From the NCBI GenBank assembly GCA_017550405.1, contig JAFZPH010000006.1, positions 1 through 64,000 of the forward strand: a stretch of DNA of 64,000 nt, given 5' to 3'. Positions 1-11,900 of the stretch are shown in pieces; positions within the stretch are counted from its first letter, which is position 1, and each line of letters opens with the position of its first letter. The notes below the pieces were generated by a model. It was not told the origin of the DNA and made no database searches. It saw only the letters and a program-made list of their open reading frames with translations. The position numbers were made by a program, and so were the translations under genes. Origin of the DNA: Bacteroidales bacterium (GTDB lineage Bacteria; Bacteroidota; Bacteroidia; Bacteroidales; P3).

Positions 1-1178
<1,178 letters not shown>

Positions 1179-1694
1179 GATATTCTATTTTTTTATTTTC
1201 TTGTTAATTAATACTTTATTTTCCGACCCACCTTTTGCGGGCGAGTCCGACAACCTAAGTATCAACTAGCATGCCAACAGTTGCCCCTGCCACAGCCACT
1301 GACAAATTGTCACCCCACCCGATTGTGCGCGACAACAAATCCTGCCTGAACAATTGAAAATTGAAAATTGAGAATTGAAAGTTGCTGGCGCGGTCAAATC
1401 ACTCAGACAATCAAGCATTCAAGCAATAACACAATCAAGCATTCAAGCAATAATTCACACGCTGACAATGTCTCCACCCTAACTCCACCGAAAGTCCACT
1501 CCACCCTCACCACATGGAGGGACAAAAAGTGGCCATAGATGTGTGCAGGAATGAAGCCCCATCGGACCCCAAGATGGACAAGTTCATGACAAAGCAACCG
1601 CAAGCAAGAACACCTGCTGACACCCGTCACCAGCCTTTGGCAGGAAGGATTTCTTCAACAATGTTATTTTCATGTGTAATTCGGGAAAAACCTG
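1179..1694. repeat. dnaK/nucleotidase intergenic region with oligomer repeats
   Basis: About 510 bp without a convincing gene separates divergent dnaK and the nucleotidase. It holds an AATTGAAA/AATTGAGA tract (1351-1381) and a tandem 22-bp unit, CAATCAAGCATTCAAGCAAT plus AA, at 1408-1429 and 1432-1453. It also has a short palindrome TGACAAATTGTCA near 1300. The segment from the GGCGCGGTCAAATCACTCA motif (about 1386) into the CAAGCAAT units resembles, in reverse complement, the repeat after murF at 20201-20300. Short open frames here are made by the repeats and look non-coding. Confidence 0.6.
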
Positions 1695-1702
1695 TATATT
1701 TG
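1695..1702 (+). promoter_or_regulatory. Bacteroidetes -7 box for the nucleotidase lipoprotein
   Basis: TATATTTG followed by CA matches the -7 consensus TAnnTTTG of the Bacteroidetes primary sigma factor. No clear -33 TTTG is seen at the usual distance. Its position rules out an upstream in-frame ATG at 1672 and supports the start at 1789. Confidence 0.6.
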
Positions 1703-1788
1703 CAATCGAAATTACAGCATCAGCGATGGGCATCTTGCCACAAAACCCACTGATGCACAATCATTCACAACACAAAAGAATCAAAACA

Positions 1789-3555
1789 ATGAAACGAATA
1801 GTCAGACTACTTATTCCTGTGGCCCTCATGGCCACAGTGTTCTATTCCTGCCAAAAAGAGGACATCAACCCCCTCAAACCAGCCGCAGGCGACTACCTGC
1901 TGCCCCTCATCGAAACCACCGATGTCCACGGCCACATTGTCGACGCCTCCACCGACACCGTCCATTACCGGCTGGCATACATCGCCGATAAGGTGAAGGA
2001 CATCCGCGGCCACGGCGGAGCCTACCGGAAAGAACGGCTCCTGCTGCTCGACGGCGGCGACCTCTACCAAGGCACCACCATCTCCAACCTCCAGTTGGGC
2101 AAACCCATCTACGTCTCCTTCGACAAGATGGAGTACGATGCGGTGGCACTGGGCAACCACGACTTCGACTGGGGATTTGAGAACATGGTCGACCCCGATG
2201 CCACGCTGCTCGACTACGACTACAACGGCCGCAACCACGTCAACGAGGTGCCCGTGGTCTGTGCAAACCTCTACCAGCACGGCAACCGCGTTTCCTGCAC
2301 CAAAGACTACGTCATTGTGGAAAAGGCGGCTGTCAATCCCAATGGCGGCAGTGTCAACGTGAAGATAGGCATCATCGGTTTTGCCGAAGACTACTCCATG
2401 AGCATCATGGCCTCACAATTCTCCGGCAAAGGCTACACCATCCAGGAGAACTACACCATTGCCAACAGCCTCGCCTCCGAGCTGGAATCCACCGGGCAGT
2501 GCGACGCCACCATCCTGCTCACCCACGGTGCCGCCGACAAGGCGGCGGAACGCCTCGGCGAGAGCTCGGTAGTCGACCTCGTGCTTGGCGGCCACACCCA
2601 CCGTACCATTTCGGGGCAGACCAGCTGGGGACTCGCCTATCTGCAAGCTGGCAAGAAGAGCGAAGCCTACGCCTATGCCCAGCTCCAATTCAGGGTTGAC
2701 GAAGAAGGCAACATCTCGTTCACAAGCGTCAACGACCAGCAAACCATCGATGTCGACGCCACCCGCGACCGCCACACCTTCGCTGGGCAGAACGCCGAGG
2801 ACCTCGACGACGACATCCTCAACGTCTCCGACAACGCCCTCAACGACCTTTCCGGGCACTTACAACAGGTCATCGGGCATATCACCGTCGATGCCTCCAA
2901 CTACTTCATCGACGGCAGCGGACAACGTGCCTCGGTCATGGGCAACTGGATGGGCGACATCATGCAACGCATCAGCGAGGCCGACGTGGCCTTCCTCAAC
3001 CGTACCTACATCCGCACCTACTTCACCCTCGACGGGCAGCCCTCGCGCAACATCACCGTCGGCAATGTCTACGACATGTTTCCCTTCGGCAACCAGCTCT
3101 ATGTGTTCCGCCTCACCTATGCCGAACTGCTCCAGCTGTTTGAATACTCCATGACCGGTGCCGGCAGGATTCTGCTGACCCAGATGACAGGCATCGACTG
3201 TTACATCACCTGCAAGGAGAGCACCAGCAGCTCGGGCAGAACCTACTACGACTACGCCCTCCACTCCCTTGTCAAGGACGGCACCACCATCTACCAAAAT
3301 GGGAAATGGACCTCCGACTGGGCTTCGCGCACCCTCACCGTCGCCACCACCAACTACGTGGCCACCACCGACCGCGAAGACCGTGAAACACACCTCCACA
3401 ACCCCTTTGTGGGATGGTGCGAGACCTCGCGACTGATAACGAACGACCTTGTCGACAACGAGAACGCCATCCGGGTGCTCAAAGCCGAGGCCGAAGCCAA
3501 CAACGGCCTCCTATCCATCGACCCCCGCCCCCACTTCATCGTCTACACCGAATAG
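1789..3555 (+). CDS. 5'-nucleotidase / 2',3'-cyclic phosphodiesterase-type lipoprotein
   Basis: This 588-residue exported metallophosphatase belongs to the UshA/CpdB superfamily, which hydrolyses extracellular nucleotides. The N-terminus MKRIVRLLIPVALMATVFYSC reads as a lipoprotein signal with cysteine 21. The calcineurin-like domain (about 38-330) has the metal motifs TTDVHGHI, LLLDGGDLYQG, ALGNHDFDWG and LGGHTHR. The C-terminal half (about 360-560) is the 5'-nucleotidase substrate-binding domain, with the usual VGNVYDMFPFGNQL region. A longer in-frame start at 1672 lies upstream of the -7 box and would destroy the signal peptide, so 1789 is chosen. The gene appears monocistronic. Exact substrate (nucleotide, cyclic nucleotide or other phosphoester) cannot be read from sequence. 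Confidence 0.88.
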   Translation: MKRIVRLLIPVALMATVFYSCQKEDINPLKPAAGDYLLPLIETTDVHGHIVDASTDTVHYRLAYIADKVKDIRGHGGAYRKERLLLLDGGDLYQGTTISNLQLGKPIYVSFDKMEYDAVALGNHDFDWGFENMVDPDATLLDYDYNGRNHVNEVPVVCANLYQHGNRVSCTKDYVIVEKAAVNPNGGSVNVKIGIIGFAEDYSMSIMASQFSGKGYTIQENYTIANSLASELESTGQCDATILLTHGAADKAAERLGESSVVDLVLGGHTHRTISGQTSWGLAYLQAGKKSEAYAYAQLQFRVDEEGNISFTSVNDQQTIDVDATRDRHTFAGQNAEDLDDDILNVSDNALNDLSGHLQQVIGHITVDASNYFIDGSGQRASVMGNWMGDIMQRISEADVAFLNRTYIRTYFTLDGQPSRNITVGNVYDMFPFGNQLYVFRLTYAELLQLFEYSMTGAGRILLTQMTGIDCYITCKESTSSSGRTYYDYALHSLVKDGTTIYQNGKWTSDWASRTLTVATTNYVATTDREDRETHLHNPFVGWCETSRLITNDLVDNENAIRVLKAEAEANNGLLSIDPRPHFIVYTE

Positions 3556-3589
3556 CAAGTCTCAGCGGACGGCACGCCACGACCCACTT

Positions 3590-3698
3590 GGGTCGTTCAA
3601 TCCCGGCTCGATGTTGCCTGCTTACAGGCTAGTTATCCGTTATTATGTCGAGTAACGATGCTATAACGATACCATAACAAGGCAGGATTGAACGACCC
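3590..3698. repeat. MITE-like element, copy 1 (14-bp terminal inverted repeats)
   Basis: A 109-bp non-coding element bounded by GGGTCGTTCAATCC (3590-3603) and its exact inverse GGATTGAACGACCC (3685-3698). Similarity to the inverted copy at 54427-54535 extends over about 143 bp (3561-3703), including the flanking CAGCGGACGGCA and the internal GTAACGATGCTATAACGATAC. A diverged third copy is at 40735-40839. No transposase is encoded. The element lies between convergent genes. Confidence 0.8.
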
Positions 3699-3805
3699 CT
3701 CTCCGTATCACGAATGCCCCTTTTCAAGGGACATTATTTAATTTAGCAGTTTTCTCAATTCAAATTGCGGTTTGTGCCGTTCGTGTTCGTCCGGGAATGG
3801 AAAAG

Positions 3806-5452
3806 TCAAATATCGCTGCAGAGGCGGACGGAGTACCCAAAGTAGACGGCGGGAGAGCCGTCGAGCACCATTTCTCCTTCATCGAAGCGGAGTGCCCGTG
3901 CTCTGCCGCCGATTTTTGACGAGGACCAGTAGAAGCCTGCACCACCCACTGAACCGGGCTGAGTGCCCTCTCTATATCCCGCTGCAGGCAGGAATACTGC
4001 ACCTTCGGCCTCCATCTGCTGCCACAGGCTCATCGTCAGCACGTTCGACCCATCTTGACCATTGTATCCAAGGTTGGCCTGATTGCACACAAGTCCATCG
4101 GAGAAATCGTAGTTGTCGGGGAACAGGACCAACCCATTGACCGGGGTACCGCCAACCGTCATTGCCACTTTGGCAAAGCGTTTGGTTGCACTGCGGGTGT
4201 ACAGCAGGTAATACCACTCGCTGCTTGTCAAGGTGCGCCAGGTGCCGGCAGCTCCAGCCTTCTCGATGGCGTTGTGCACACCCCAGTCGTAATGTGTCGT
4301 AGCGATGTTGCCGGAGGTGGGGCCATAATCCGCCTCGACGGTGCTCGACAGCCAGGGGTTGCTGCCCTGGTAGCCGCTGGTGCCCCAGCCCATCAGGTCT
4401 ATCCATCCCGAATAGTTGGAAGCGACATGGCTGTTGTCGATGCCAATGATATCGTACTGTTCCGGTGCAAAACGGAATGTGCCTGCGTAGGCGTTATATT
4501 GCAGATTGCCTTGGGCAAACACCACCCGACTATTCTCCCCCACCGAGAAGCGGCCTTTGGAGTCCTCGGTGGTACGTCCCCCATCGGTGCTGAGGTTGAC
4601 GCGAGCCGTCATCATCACATTGCGGGCAAGCTCAGGGTGCGAAGCCGTATGGGTGAAGGTGAAGTTTCTGGCACCAGGGGCGGCACCCGCCATGTGAGCA
4701 TAGACTGTGATGGTCATTTCCCCCGCTGCAATGGGCAGAATGGGCACCTGCACCTCTAAGATGTCGCTGCCACCGTGAGCCAAGAGGGGGCTGTCGGTCA
4801 ACACCACCGACACCTGCTTGTCCTCATCTGCAATCGTACCGCTTTGGGCTGCCACCGCGAGGGTGCCCACGCCAAGGGTCACTCCCCGTGTGCCGCACAG
4901 TTGTCCTTCCTCACTGCTCACACTCACCCCCGTCAACACCACGTCCACGTTCAGCGAGTTCTTCACCAGCACACGGACCGCAGCGGTGGCATGGCGGAAG
5001 CGGATAGCATCGGCACGGGCGCCGGCCATAGCCAGCATGGGCAGATGCAACACTTGCCGTCCGTTGTTGTAATGGCTCTCATACTGCGACGGGACTGTCA
5101 CCGTCTGGGTGCCAGCCGTCAAGCCTGCGGGGTAAATGCCCCGGAACGGGCCGTCAGGGCTGCTGAAGCCCGAAACGTAAGCCTTGCTTTCACTCACCGT
5201 GACAGTATAGTCGGCACCATTGAGGCTTACCCTGTCCCCGTTCTCCCAAACCACACTCTCGGCACTCACCGAAGTCTTGTCGCCCTCCATGCCGCCAAAG
5301 CCTTCAGCGGTAATCAGGACAGCCCCTTCGGGAATGCCTTCCCGGTCGTTCTCTTTTTGGCAGCCGCTGGTTGCCAACACGCCGCCCAGCAGCATCATGC
5401 CTGCCAAGAAAAGGTATTGTATCTTGCTTTTCATTTTCATAAACTTATTCAT
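3806..5452 (-). CDS. FISUMP-domain lipoprotein with fimbrillin-like N-terminal region
   Basis: This 548-residue predicted surface lipoprotein begins with an N-terminal hydrophobic stretch ending LLGGVLATSGC. Residues about 35-300 resemble the Mfa-like/fimbrillin-like domains of Bacteroidales anchored fimbrial proteins (a pattern of threonine/valine-rich strands with WENGDRVSL near residue 70). Residues about 320-548 form the FISUMP-type domain seen in many Bacteroidetes: VVFAQGNLQYNAYAG, WIDLMGWGTSGY, GAVFLPAAGYR and the terminal YSVRLCSDI. The domain is paralogous to the protein at 16335-17219. Methionines at 5452, 5440 and 5434 are all possible starts; I chose 5452. A 25-bp gap separates it from the small gene 5478-5702, so the two are probably cotranscribed. 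No substrate or partner is known; a structural or adhesive role is inference. Confidence 0.75.
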   Translation of the reverse strand: MNKFMKMKSKIQYLFLAGMMLLGGVLATSGCQKENDREGIPEGAVLITAEGFGGMEGDKTSVSAESVVWENGDRVSLNGADYTVTVSESKAYVSGFSSPDGPFRGIYPAGLTAGTQTVTVPSQYESHYNNGRQVLHLPMLAMAGARADAIRFRHATAAVRVLVKNSLNVDVVLTGVSVSSEEGQLCGTRGVTLGVGTLAVAAQSGTIADEDKQVSVVLTDSPLLAHGGSDILEVQVPILPIAAGEMTITVYAHMAGAAPGARNFTFTHTASHPELARNVMMTARVNLSTDGGRTTEDSKGRFSVGENSRVVFAQGNLQYNAYAGTFRFAPEQYDIIGIDNSHVASNYSGWIDLMGWGTSGYQGSNPWLSSTVEADYGPTSGNIATTHYDWGVHNAIEKAGAAGTWRTLTSSEWYYLLYTRSATKRFAKVAMTVGGTPVNGLVLFPDNYDFSDGLVCNQANLGYNGQDGSNVLTMSLWQQMEAEGAVFLPAAGYREGTQPGSVGGAGFYWSSSKIGGRARALRFDEGEMVLDGSPAVYFGYSVRLCSDI

Positions 5453-5477
5453 GTTTAATGCGATAAGTATCAACTTA

Positions 5478-5702
5478 TCAAAACCAATAATTGTCGGATA
5501 CACCACCCCAGTTGTCGCCATCATTGCTGCGACTTTCCAAGTTAATGTCTCCTTCGTCGTCAGTCAATCCGAGTTTCTCTGTGTACGAGTCGGTAAAACC
5601 GTTCTCCACTGCAAATTGCACCACCGTGACGCACGGGGCCACATACTGGGGTTGCCCAGTACACGGTTGTGCCGTTATTCCTACAAAAACTGTTTGTAAC
5701 AT
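5478..5702 (-). CDS. Small protein of unknown function upstream of the FISUMP lipoprotein
   Basis: This is a 74-codon frame. I think it is real because a well-formed promoter (5775-5806) lies about 65 nt upstream of its ATG and its stop is only 25 bp before the next gene. The middle, YVAPCVTVVQFAVENGF, followed by an acidic glycine/asparagine-rich tail ending DNWGGVSDNYWF, resembles short Bacteroidales peptides that share a V-x-V-x-x-V-E-x-GF core and whose function is unknown. There is no signal peptide or membrane segment at the N-terminus, and two cysteines lie in the first 30 residues. The exact start is uncertain, since no alternative in-frame ATG exists between the promoter and the core. 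Confidence 0.5.
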   Translation of the reverse strand: MLQTVFVGITAQPCTGQPQYVAPCVTVVQFAVENGFTDSYTEKLGLTDDEGDINLESRSNDGDNWGGVSDNYWF

Positions 5703-5774
5703 ATATTAATACCATATTAAAATCCAACATCATACGTGCAAAATCGCACAGACTTCGCCACTTTTTTTCAATCA

Positions 5775-5806
5775 CAAAAGTACAAAAAAAAAACTATTCA
5801 CTCAAA
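5775..5806 (-). promoter_or_regulatory. Promoter of the small-protein/FISUMP transcription unit
   Basis: On the minus strand TTTG (5803-5806), a 20-nt spacer and TACTTTTG (5775-5782) match the Bacteroidetes -33/-7 consensus TTTG-N19/21-TAnnTTTG. Transcription would start near 5768, leaving a leader of about 65 nt before the ATG at 5702. Confidence 0.7.
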
Positions 5807-5904
5807 TAATTTCAATTGTGATTCCCAATGTCAATCTGCCGCACCCAGCAGGGATGGAGACAGGATATAGACAAGAAAAAATAGAGCCGGCACTACTTTT
5901 TTTC

Positions 5905-5934
5905 TTTGTGGTTTATTAAATATTCGTAAATTTG
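5905..5934 (+). promoter_or_regulatory. Promoter of the giant T9SS protein gene
   Basis: TTTG (5905-5908), an 18-nt spacer and TAAATTTG (5927-5934, then CA) fit the Bacteroidetes consensus. The ATG at 5979 follows an AT-rich leader of about 40 nt. It is divergent from the promoter at 5775-5806, with roughly 100 bp between the two -33 boxes. Confidence 0.72.
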
Positions 5935-5978
5935 CAATTTCAAAATCGAGATTAACGAACAAATCAATACAATTAATT

Positions 5979-8900
5979 ATGAGCAACAATTATCATGACC
6001 CCACGCGCCGCAACGGCGGCCGTGGAAACTGGGGCCCGAAAGGTTTACTATGCCTTGCAGCAGTGCTTTTTACCATGCTGCTGCCTGCAGCCCTGCACGC
6101 CACACCGATGTACGGATCCTCCCATTTCCGTGATGCAAGCAATTACGATGCCTACTCCCTGGGCAATGGCAAAATCCACTACAAAGTTCTTGTTTTTGCC
6201 GAAGGCTTTTTGCACAACTACAATGCCGGAAAAGGCGGAGATGGTTCACGCATCTGGACACATATCGCCAACACCAGTTCATGGCCCAACTTCATCTATT
6301 ATGCATCCGACAACGATACATGCAAACCCGGCAACGTGGCTGGCAGGCCGCGGGACAAGGGATGGGCACAGTTGAAAGTGACCAGAGGCGTTGTGGTGGT
6401 GACCAACAGTTACGACGGCAGCAACCCAGCATTCAACGCCGACGGCAGATGGCACTCTGTGGATTTGCGCCGCAATGACAATGGCGACCATTTGACCTAC
6501 TTGGAGTTCGACTGGTATTTACCCGACAGCCTGCAAAATGATGTGTTCCAAAGTGGAATTGAATCGGTCTACCACCAAAGCGGTGGCTCCAGCTACGATA
6601 ATAGCCAGTTTCTTGTAGGCACTTTCGACGGTGGCGGCGGCGACCAACAGCCACAGTTGATGAACCCCATTTTCTACACCTCAACCAACTACGGTGCAGC
6701 GGGATACGGCGTGGCCGGATACGGCATGTTGGCGGTACCCTATGTCGCATTCCAGCAAACCTTTCAATACAACACTTCGTGGAATAGCCACAACATTCCT
6801 TGCACCGACCAGTCGGGACTCATCTATGTCCCCAGCCGCGACTCGGTACGAAGGGGGTTCTATATTAACATGCAGACACGACACAGCATGTCGACAGGCG
6901 AAACTGTGGTTAAGCAATGGCTACGTTCCAACATGGTGAACATACCGGCCTACCACAAGATATACGACATGCAAGTGGATCACTACGTTTATTTTGACGA
7001 GCGTTCGAATATGTATTACAAAGACATGCGTTACCATGATATCAGCTGGAAGTTCCACACGCCTAGCGAAACCGATATTGTGCCAAACGACTTGTTCGAG
7101 CTACAACGGGCATACGACAGCAACTTCACCGATGCACAGACCATTGCCACCATCCCCATCGCCTGGGGTGTAGGGGATTCGCTTCAGGATACCACCTACC
7201 ACTATGTCGACTCCTCGGAAGCAGTATTGAACAACCCATTGGATTCCAGCAACAATAGAAAGCTATACTATCGTGTGCGGCGAGCATCGGCAGCTGTATG
7301 GGGATGGGACAATCACCCCTACGCTGCCAAAGCCAGTGCGTTCATCCGTGCCGAAATACCATTCATGAAGAAACTTTACTTCAGGGCCGACGACGATTTT
7401 TCCAACAACCATAAGACACATTTGTATTTTGAGATGCCTAACGGCTTTTGGGGCGATGGTACCCTCGAGACGCCGAGAACCACATCGTACTATTGGGACA
7501 AACGCACCACCGTGTGCATAGAAAAGATATTGGACGAGACGCATGACACGGTGCTAATCCGCGTACCATCCGACACCGTGATTGCTTTACTGGAGCGCTT
7601 TGCCCTGCATCCGGTACACGACACCTTCCACGATGGAACGATTATCCTGCATGTTGTGGATCAGCTTTCCACACCCTGCGTACACTACAGATACCGGTTC
7701 TATTACGACACTACCGGGATGGTGCTGAGATTGCGAACCACGTACAGTGTCGACAACACAGTACCTGAAGAGATACCTCTGCGCGGAAGTGTGGCGCCCT
7801 ACTTTACCGATGCTGCCGGCCTTAACAGCCTTACAGCCTCCAACCAAGAATATCCAGACCATGTGCTGCTGACGTGGTCTGCCACCGAAGGAGGGGTGGA
7901 CGACTACATTGTGGAGACACGACCTGACAGTACTGAAGGCTGGAGTTTGTTGGGTACCACCACCAATAACTATTGGCGGGACGAAACGGCCGACCCGACG
8001 GTGAGCGCAGAGTGGGAATACCGCGTAACGATGCGCTATACCTGCCAAGGTGTCACCACAAGCGACAGCCGTCAGACAGTCGGTGCTCGCTCCCCCTGGG
8101 GAAGAGTGAGCGGACGGGTGCATTATGAGGACGGCACTGCCTGCCCCGGCATCACAGTGGTGGCGACACGCACCAGCGACAGTCTTGTGATGCAAACAGT
8201 GGTGACGGACAACCGCGGATTCTATCAGTTCGACAGCCTGCCGTATAGCGGTTATCAGGAGTATGCCATCACTCCCACCTCGCAGCATGCCACCTTCCAC
8301 TATAATCACTCCGCACCAGGTTTGGCAACGGTAAACCTGTCGCTGAACAGATGTCTGGTTACCGACATCGACTTCGACAACATCTCGGCAGTGCGGCTGA
8401 CAGGCCGTGTGCTGTACGAGAACAGTTCTATTCCCGTGCGTGATGCCAATCTGATGCTCAATGGCAACATCGTGAGACTGGGCAACTCGGCATTGAAGAC
8501 CGATGCCTCGGGAAATTTCGAGTTGCGAGTACCGCAAAGTAGCGCTTTCACCCTGCAGGTTGTGAAAGAGGGCCATCATTTTGCCGAAGGCGGTTTTGTA
8601 CGCATCTACGGCGACAGTGTGCTAACCCTGGAGTCGCCACTCGACGGGGTGCGGCTGTGGGACCAGACCAAAGTGAGGCTGGCAGGACGTGTGGCCGGTG
8701 GCCTGCTGCAACGACAGCTGCCATTGGGATTCGGTGAATCGCACAACAACTTGGGCGACAACACAAAGCTAGTGCTTGAACTGGAAGGCGACAACGTGAG
8801 CTACATTGTCCGCATACCCAGCGACCTGACAAGAGATACCCTGGAATATACTGTACCCCACCTTGTGTACAACGACACGGGCTCCACCGACACTTCAGGT

Positions 8901-11900
8901 TTCACCCGTGTACACTACCAGTCGCGGCGCATTGTTATTGAGCCTGACCCTGCAACGGGCGAGTACTGCGCCGACCTCTTCCCCGTGCGGTACAAAGTAA
9001 TCCAAGCCAACGCACAGGGCTATTCCACCCTTTTCGGGCACGGCAGGACAAGCGAGACCATAGACCTCAGCAACACCGCCGGGAGCCAGGACACCGTATG
9101 GCACGAAAGCGATAGCCTTTATACCCTCCACAATGCCGAGTACAGGCTCACCTACCGCAGTCCCATCAACATTACGTGCAAGCAATTGCGTTATGGCATG
9201 GAAGTGGACTACTTTGGCGAACTGAGCATTCAGCGAATCAACATTCTAAATAATAATCTCAACATACCCATTGCCACACAAGACAGCAACGGGAATTATC
9301 ACTACCTTTTTGGAGCACCCGTGTTCCTTACAGACAACTACGACTTCCGCGCCTATGCCCACGAGGACTATTATTACAACAACGACCCCGAAGAGGCTCA
9401 CGACCAAGTGCGCATCAAAGGCGGAACACTGAAGATATATAATGGGATGCACGATGCAACCAATACTCAGGTTATCACCAAAGAGCTTGACAGCTTGGGG
9501 CAGGCCGATTTCACCATCCCCGTCGATTATGTGTCGTTTGTGCGCGATGATGAGAATGTGAGGCGTGTGCTCGACCTCTCGGTAGAGAGCGAGGGAGAAT
9601 ATGTCGAGCTGCAAGCCGTGAGAGGGTATGTGACCGGACACCGCAATACCGGGACAGGAACCACCACCTCTTCCCACGGCACAATTATGCTGCTGGACGT
9701 GCTGCGCGACCCACCGGGCAGCGGCTCGTCGGCCTTTATCGAGGCAGGCTCAGAGTATTCGTATAGTTATACTGTTTCAAACGACTTCAAGTTCGGTATC
9801 AATATCGGCTTTACAGTCGGAAGCCAAGCTTCCTCCGTCATGGGGGCTTACATCGGTGCAGGCGGCGGCAATTTTGCTGGTCTGAACTACAACATCAGCA
9901 GCGCCAGATCATTTGCCTTTCCTGTCCAGTCAAGCTATCACTACAAGCATGATGGCAATTATACATTCAAGACCAACGAACGCATCACCACCAGCAACAG
10001 TCCCTACAATGTGGGCCAGGATGCCGATGTATACATCGGAGCAGTGCAGAACGTATACTTCCAACAAGTGGATGCCTTGCAGCCCATCGACTCGCTTACG
10101 TATGCCACCCTTTCGGCACGCAGTGCTAACGGGAGCATGAACACCATAGCACAAGGCGTGGACGCCGATGGCAAGCGCTACTACCTGGCTATAGGCAGCG
10201 AGATCGAGATAGGACCATATTTAGCCTCGACGTTTGCCTATACGCACAGCCATATTGAGAACAACATCATTCCCCAGTTGGAGATGCAGCGCGACGCATT
10301 GTTGCTGACATGCGACAGCGCTACAGCGAAAAACATAGCGAATGAACAACACAAGGCAGTGTACTGGAGCAGGGTGACTCCGGACAACCCGAACTGGTCA
10401 GATGAAGGTTATTACAAGATAGTGAAACCTGATCTCGATACGCTAGTCTTCACAAACGAAGTGCTAAGCATCAACAAGGCAATTACCAACTGGGTTGCGC
10501 TGCTGTTGATGAACGAGGCTGAAAAAGTGTCGGCCATCCACAATAACACTAGCGAAACGGTGGCCAACTACTCCATCAGCAACGGTACCACTGTCAACGT
10601 CACTAACAATTATTCCTACAGCGAAGCCTTCCACGTCTATTTCAACTATCCTGGACTCAATGTCAGCACCTCCAATTTGGTTACTATGTTCCGTCGGTTT
10701 GACAAGGGTATAGGACAGAGGCTGATGGAACAATTCCAACATGTAATAGATAATAGCCAAAGTCAAGAGGGTGAAGGTGCACCAGAGGCTAGCCCCATGA
10801 AATTCCTCAGCAGTTGGGCAGGCAGCACACTTGAATTCAACATTACTCCTATTCTGGATTGGACCAGTAACCAAGACCCTGTAGAGAAAACCACCCACAC
10901 CCGCACGGCAGGTTTCTCGCTGGTACCTGACGCCTATAGCAATATGGATGTGTCGGTGTTCCGCATACGGAAGCCGAAGGACGATTTCTATTTCAACCAA
11001 CAGTCGGCACATACACGTGAATTTTTGGCGGACGAAACCGACTATGATAACGAGTTTTTGTATGGCTCTCTCGTCTACTTCCTCCAGGGCGGCGCTACCA
11101 AGTGTCCCTGCGAGGTGGCCGACAGCACGCATTACTACGAGCCCCCCATGCCCCTCTCCGCAGGGTCGCTGCGACTGGAGAACCCCAAGGTGGATATCAA
11201 TGTCCACGAGCGGAGCAATGTTCCTGCCGACAGACCCGCGGTGTTTACAATCTATCTGTCGAACGAAGTGGAGGCGACAACAGGGCCAGGAGCCACAGGA
11301 GCCATCCAGTTCAAGTTGAAGATGAACGACCTCAGCAACCCCCATGGGGCAAGGGTGTATATCGACGGCATGCCCCTCACCGACGGCCGCATCATCACCC
11401 TCACCAGGGGGCAAGTAGTGGTGAAAACCATGGAGGTGTATGCCGGCGACGGCTACGACTTCGAGGACCTTGTAATCGAACTGGGTTCAACCTGTGTGGC
11501 ATCAGCCAAGGGAAAAGCCCAGTTCTCGGTGCATTTCGTGCCTGTGTCGTGCAATGTGGAAATTGCCGCGCCGCACAATAACTGGGTGATGAACACTTTG
11601 TCTCCAATGGACTCGGTGGGCTATTACCTACCCGTCACCATCAACGGATATGATGTAAACTACAAGGGATTCGACCACATAGAGCTACAATACAAACTGT
11701 CCACACAGAGTGACGACGGATGGGTGAATATATGCTCCTACTATGCCGACAGCGCCCTCTATCTGGCTGCCAGCGGCAACAAGGACATGATTAAGGGCGG
11801 TAGCATTGAGAACATCCGCTTCTATGGCGAACGCGACCCCATCGAGCAACGCTATGACCTGCGCGCCGTCAGTTTCTGCCGTCATGGCAGCGGCTTCATC

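Noticed and set aside
1408..1453. CRISPR-like direct repeats
   Set aside because: Only two units, separated by 2 bp with no spacers and no cas genes; better seen as low-complexity duplication.
1403..1753. Small open frames between dnaK and the nucleotidase
   Set aside because: The minus-strand one is generated by the tandem repeat itself (repeated LLLECLIV), and the plus-strand one crosses the nucleotidase promoter; neither resembles a protein.
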